Below, in pieces: positions 7,788-10,341 of a stretch of DNA of 10,341 bases. The DNA is from an uncultured Planctomycetaceae bacterium. Its GTDB lineage: Bacteria; Planctomycetota; Planctomycetia; Planctomycetales; Planctomycetaceae. Both the position numbers and the translations under genes were made by a program. Each line of letters starts with the position of its first letter. The first letter of the stretch is position 1. The notes beneath the pieces are model-generated. The model was given only the letters and a program-made list of their open reading frames with translations, ran no database searches and was not told the DNA's origin. The DNA lies in assembly GCA_903823545.1 (NCBI GenBank), contig CAIJTL010001146.1, positions 1-10,341 on the forward strand, in the 5' to 3' direction.

Positions 7788-7800
7788 TAACCAACGACCA
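7766..7800 (+). repeat. Five tandem 7-bp units (consensus ATGACCA)
   Basis: The units are ATGACCG (7766-7772), ATGACCA (7773-7779), ATGACCA (7780-7786), ATAACCA (7787-7793) and ACGACCA (7794-7800). The array lies at the 5' end of the COG3014 lipoprotein gene and covers its proposed TTG start. Since 35 is not a multiple of three, gain or loss of single units would shift the frame of any longer upstream-started product. The gradual decay at both ends suggests an old slippage array. Confidence 0.85.
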
Positions 7801-7821
7801 ATCGCTCCCGCAAAACAACGA

Positions 7822-7856
7822 AAGACATCCGCAATCACAGCGACTGCGGATGTCTT
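7822..7856 (-). terminator. Strong hairpin downstream of LpoB-like gene, likely terminator or attenuator
   Basis: A perfect 12-bp stem, AAGACATCCGCA (7822-7833) with TGCGGATGTCTT (7845-7856) and an 11-base loop. On the minus strand it is followed by TCGTTGTTTTG, a moderately T-rich tail, whereas the plus side continues CTTCAGC, so it suits minus-strand transcription. It lies about 70 bases after the LpoB-like stop codon and before the COG3014 start. It could end the first transcript, or let only part of it through to the second gene. Confidence 0.7.
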
Positions 7857-7927
7857 CTTCAGCAAGCTAGGACGATGACCGTTCATGCGGGATTCGTCGG
7901 AGTAATGCGTAGTGACGCGCCACAAAA

Positions 7928-8590
7928 CTAATACTTCAGCACTTTGCCAAGCCACGTTTTGTGGTAGCCCTTACGAAGTCGAGCCGATTCCTTGTCGAAT
8001 TCACCGTTGTGAATGTTGACCAATTCCAGCGTCAGTAAGTAATCGCGTTGGTAGTCGCCGTTTTGGTTTGTCGTTCCCGACGTCAGCTTGGCATACAGCA
8101 AGTAATCAAACGGTTGGCCCATCTCTTCCATGACCGTTTGGAAATTGCGTTGGTTCTCTTTGACGAACAATTCATCCGGCCGGATGCGGAGTTGCTTCAA
8201 GCCTGAATCAACATAGCGTCGGCTGATCTGGTGATACTGTTGCGACTCGTTGATCTTCGAGTCGATCATTTCATAGATCTGCTCCTTGAAGTCACCGATC
8301 TCTTCTGACGTGCAGTTTTCGACTCCGATGAAGCAGATGTTTTTCTTCACGCCGATGGTCATGGCCGCTGGCTGAATGTCGGTGACGACACAACCGCGTC
8401 CGAGTAGTTTCGCGACCGATTCGTCGATCAGAGGTTTGTAAGTTTCTGAGCCGGCCGTGTGGCTGCCAACGAGGTCTTTGTCGTTGTCCTTCAACACGTG
8501 CGCGTGCTGAGTCCCTCGACATCCAGCGAATGTCGTGAGGCCGCAAAGTGCGGTCATAGATGTCAGATTTAAGAATTGACGTCGATTCAT
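7928..8590 (-). CDS. LpoB-like (COG3417) penicillin-binding-protein activator lipoprotein
   Basis: 220 residues from the ATG at 8588-8590; an in-frame ATG six codons earlier is less likely because a GGGAAGGGA ribosome binding site sits just before the inner ATG. The N-terminus MNRRQFLNLT carries a twin-arginine motif, followed by a hydrophobic segment and a lipobox FAGC with Cys24, so it looks like a Tat-exported lipoprotein. The mature domain resembles LpoB: ICFIGVENCTSEEIGDFKEQIYEMI (85-109), then PFDYLLYAKLTSG (160-172) and DYLLTLELVNIHNGEFDKESARLRKG (183-208). In Escherichia coli LpoB is an outer-membrane lipoprotein that stimulates peptidoglycan synthase PBP1b; length is near the usual 210. 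Adjacent COG3014 gene strengthens the call. Whether this protein activates a PBP here is not shown; residues needed for PBP contact cannot be checked by eye. Confidence 0.8.
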   Translation of the reverse strand: MNRRQFLNLTSMTALCGLTTFAGCRGTQHAHVLKDNDKDLVGSHTAGSETYKPLIDESVAKLLGRGCVVTDIQPAAMTIGVKKNICFIGVENCTSEEIGDFKEQIYEMIDSKINESQQYHQISRRYVDSGLKQLRIRPDELFVKENQRNFQTVMEEMGQPFDYLLYAKLTSGTTNQNGDYQRDYLLTLELVNIHNGEFDKESARLRKGYHKTWLGKVLKY

Positions 8591-8891
8591 CGGGAATCCC
8601 TTCCCCATTTTTGTCGCAGTGGCCCACGGGCGCGACAGCCCGAAGCAGCGAATCCATTCGCTCCAGACAGGACAATCGTCTGAATAGCCCTAAAAACTCC
8701 AACCAGACTGCGCGATCGGCGGGACTGTAAGAGTCTGTCGTCAGTGCGCGGAGAGGAGTTTTGACGCGAGACGGTGGATTACACACCTGTTTTCGCAAAT
8801 AGATGTGGTGCCGCGTGAAACCAAGCTGTTGATGAAGACTAGAGAAGTTAGCGAAGGCCCTTACCGCACTTCGCCAAGTTGTCTCGACTCA

Positions 8892-8928
8892 TTTTTGTCA
8901 GCCAGTTGGAACATCAAGCTGACAAAAA
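8892..8928. repeat. Perfect 11-bp inverted repeat TTTTTGTCAGC / GCTGACAAAAA
   Basis: Arms at 8892-8902 and 8918-8928 are perfect complements with a 15-base spacer. Because the Ts are on the 5' side of each strand and the As on the 3' side, it is not a rho-independent terminator in either direction. It could be an operator for a dimeric regulator or the remnant ends of a small element. Confidence 0.7.
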
Positions 8929-8966
8929 GGGTTCTCCGCTATTTGTGTTGAACGTCGAACATTTCC

Positions 8967-9032
8967 CGCAGAGGCGCAGAGTTCGCGGAGACGGCTTCAC
9001 CTCTGTGCTCTTCAATCTTTGCGGCCTCTGCG
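8967..9032. repeat. Degenerate GCAGAGG inverted-repeat element
   Basis: CGCAGAGGC at 8967-8975 is the exact complement of GCCTCTGCG at 9024-9032. Between them are further related pieces: GCAGAG (8976-8981), CGCGGAGA (8984-8991) and CCTCTGTGCTC (9000-9010). It resembles the dispersed intergenic repeats built on GCAGAG units that I recall from several bacterial genomes, but membership of a named family cannot be tested here. Confidence 0.5.
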
Positions 9033-9154
9033 CGTCGGCGAGAAATATTTTGGTTCCCTGCGGATGGCACAGCCGGACTGCGGATGAAACCAGCAGGTTT
9101 GTGCCGTGAAAATAAGGCACTTCCAGACTCGGCAATGCTGAGTTCTCCGGGTAA

Positions 9155-10036
9155 TCACGTTCCAACTGATTGCCGACTAACCAAATATCGGGCCAGTGCA
9201 TCACGCCAATCAGGCAACTTCCTACCGATAACTGACTCGATCTTGCTGCAATCGAGCACGCTGTAATTCGGACGCTTTGCATTCGAACCAAATTCGGCTG
9301 TCGTGATCGGGATGACTTCGACATCGAGTTTCGCTAATCGAAAAATCTCCCGAGCGAACTCGCACCAAGTCATGCTGCCGGAGTTCGTCGCGTGATACAG
9401 ACCGAAGGCATCGGTCGTGATCAGCTTCACGAGCGAGTCGGCCAAGTCAGCGGTCGAGGTCGGCGTACAGAGTTGATCGTTCACGACTCGGAGTTGTTTT
9501 CGATCGCGTCCCAAACGCAACATCGTTTCCACAAAGTTCCCTTTGCCCGCTCCTCGCAGTGCCGCAATGCCATACAGCCCGCAGGTCCGAACCACGAAAT
9601 GTCGCGAGCAATTTGCTTGTACGAACTTCTCGCCAGTCAATTTGCTGAGACCGTATCTTCCAGAAGGGATGGCTAAGTCTGATTCAACAAATGGGGTTGG
9701 CGTTGGACGCGTGACGTCGCCAAAGACGTAGTCCGTGCTAATGTGCATGAGACGCCAACCGTGCTTTTCTGCCAGACGTGCGAGCAGTTGCGGGCCGAGT
9801 CCGTTAACGGCCATTGCCGCGTCCGGCTCGTCTTCTGCTTTATCAACTAAGTTGTACGCCGCCGTGTTGATCACGAGGTCCGGTTGCAATGGCTCCAAAA
9901 CGGCCGCCGAATTTTCTGCGTTTGTGATTTCGATGTCAGCATGTCCGAGCGATCGCACGTCATGTCCCGCCGCCTGCAATCGCGGCAACAGATCGCCGCC
10001 AAGTTGTCCCATCGCTCCGATTAAGGCGATACGCAT
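9155..10036 (-). CDS. rfbD: dTDP-4-dehydrorhamnose reductase (RmlD/RfbD)
   Basis: 293 residues, the usual length for the family. RmlD reduces dTDP-4-dehydro-L-rhamnose to dTDP-L-rhamnose with NAD(P)H, the last step of activated rhamnose synthesis, in the cytoplasm. Visible features are the Rossmann motif GAMGQLG (7-13), STDYVFG (100-106) holding the catalytic Thr/Asp region, the active-site YGLSK with Tyr128 and Lys132, RTCGLYG (150-156), NDQLCTPTSTADLA (186-199) and the substrate-side RPNYSVLD (255-262). The ATG at 10034-10036 places the Rossmann strand at the very N-terminus. It overlaps the stop of the upstream acetyltransferase gene by 16 bp, which suggests translational coupling. The rmlA, rmlB and rmlC genes are not in the window downstream; they may be elsewhere or beyond the right edge. 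A role in another deoxysugar pathway is possible since the family is broad. Confidence 0.93.
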   Translation of the reverse strand: MRIALIGAMGQLGGDLLPRLQAAGHDVRSLGHADIEITNAENSAAVLEPLQPDLVINTAAYNLVDKAEDEPDAAMAVNGLGPQLLARLAEKHGWRLMHISTDYVFGDVTRPTPTPFVESDLAIPSGRYGLSKLTGEKFVQANCSRHFVVRTCGLYGIAALRGAGKGNFVETMLRLGRDRKQLRVVNDQLCTPTSTADLADSLVKLITTDAFGLYHATNSGSMTWCEFAREIFRLAKLDVEVIPITTAEFGSNAKRPNYSVLDCSKIESVIGRKLPDWRDALARYLVSRQSVGT

Positions 10037-10341
10037 GATGTTGCATCGGCTCCGTGTTGAATGTCAGTACGTTGAAGATCGGTCACGAGATGAATTTGCC
10101 GCGCGACTTCGCGAAAGCCGAGCGATGAATAGAGATGCTGCCCAACTGAGTTTTGTGCGAGCGTTTCAATCTTGGCGTGAGTCAGTCCGAGGTGCCGGAA
10201 GTGATCCAGCGCATGTTCGATGAGCTGGCGACCGATCCCCTGGCTCCGAAATTCCGAGTCGACAGCAATGTTGGGGATATGTCCGATTCCCGCTTCATCG
10301 TCTCGCCAAGTTGTGATACCGCCAACGACGCGGCCTTCGAC
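10021..10341 (-). CDS. GNAT-family N-acetyltransferase, C-terminal part (runs off right edge)
   Basis: The minus-strand frame entering at 10341 reads 106 residues to a TAA at 10021-10023. It holds the core of a GNAT domain: beta strand IPNIAVDSEFRS followed by the acetyl-CoA pyrophosphate loop QGIGRQLIEHAL (residues 34-45 of the visible part), then KIETLAQN and the typical YSSLGFREVAR (71-81). The N-terminal part is outside the window. GNAT proteins move an acetyl group from acetyl-CoA to an amine; the substrate cannot be told. Its last 16 bases overlap the start of the RmlD gene in another frame, so both are likely one transcript. A nucleotide-sugar or sugar-amine substrate is only a guess from the neighbour. 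Confidence 0.88.
   Translation of the reverse strand, partial: VEGRVVGGITTWRDDEAGIGHIPNIAVDSEFRSQGIGRQLIEHALDHFRHLGLTHAKIETLAQNSVGQHLYSSLGFREVARQIHLVTDLQRTDIQHGADATSCVSP

Larger units (their letters stand above)
8591..9154. other. 564-bp intergenic region without a supported gene
   Basis: The region lies between the end of the RmlD gene and the start of the LpoB-like gene, both minus strand, so the promoter of the LpoB-like gene should be within it, probably in 8600-8870. Open frames here lack signals or are extensions of shadow frames from the LpoB-like gene. Inverted repeats stand out: AAAACTCC (8693-8700) with GGAGTTTT (8755-8762); TTTTTGTCAGC with its complement (8892-8928); and a degenerate GCAGAGG element (8967-9032). 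A short palindrome, CTCGGC-AAT-GCTGAG (9129-9143, one G-T pair), and GTGCC/GGCAC nearby could weakly fold after the RmlD stop. No tRNA or recognisable structured RNA was seen. Confidence 0.5.

Noticed and set aside
7766..7800. CRISPR-like array
   Set aside because: The units are 7 bp, contiguous and without spacers, so this is a simple tandem repeat.
8292..8798. 168-codon minus-strand frame overlapping the start of the LpoB-like gene
   Set aside because: Its C-terminal part is just the LpoB-like gene read in another frame, it has no recognisable motif, and the LpoB-like frame has the signal peptide, ribosome binding site and family match.
8892..8928. Rho-independent terminator at the TTTTTGTCAGC inverted repeat
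   Set aside because: The T run lies 5' and the A run 3' of the stem on both strands, the reverse of what a terminator needs.

Overview
The window looks like a chromosomal segment from a planctomycete. The main evidence is a DUF1501 protein with a twin-arginine signal (a family greatly expanded in Planctomycetes and their relatives), beside several secreted hydrolases and lipoproteins of the kind common in that phylum. Base composition is moderate in GC. There is no rRNA, tRNA, CRISPR array, transposase or phage gene, and the genus cannot be named from the sequence alone.

Layout from left to right. (1) Positions 1-850, minus strand: N-terminal 283 residues of a secreted CocE/NonD-type (X-Pro dipeptidyl-peptidase-like) acyl hydrolase, running off the left edge. 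(2) 851-1129: divergent spacer with a cluster of three small palindromes, each headed by GTAG, resembling REP elements. (3) 1130-2512, plus strand: DUF1501 protein with a Tat signal; this is the only plus-strand gene. (4) 2513-2581: short convergent spacer with a perfect 8-bp hairpin. (5) 2582-5101, minus: an 839-residue membrane sensor kinase (MASE1, two PAS domains, HisKA_3, HATPase) with no response regulator beside it. (6) 5241-6134, minus: exported alpha/beta hydrolase of the BD-FAE/acetyl-esterase type. (7) 6276-8590, minus: two lipoprotein genes, a COG3014-type protein downstream of an LpoB-like (COG3417) protein, separated by a strong hairpin and a five-copy 7-bp tandem repeat. (8) 8591-9154: a 564-bp stretch with no supported gene but several inverted repeats. 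(9) 9155-10341, minus: dTDP-4-dehydrorhamnose reductase (RmlD), whose start overlaps by 16 bp the end of a GNAT acetyltransferase that runs off the right edge.

How the genes may work together. The LpoB-like/COG3014 pair is a recurrent neighbourhood and probably acts at the cell envelope; LpoB in Enterobacteria activates the peptidoglycan synthase PBP1b. RmlD and the acetyltransferase are probably translationally coupled, and RmlD makes the nucleotide sugar used for surface polysaccharide. The two hydrolases and the DUF1501 protein are predicted to be exported, and their substrates cannot be read from the sequence. No single complete new system is evident. The points most worth following are the REP-like cluster, the tandem repeat at the start of the COG3014 gene, and the question of which synthase an LpoB-like protein would serve in a planctomycete.
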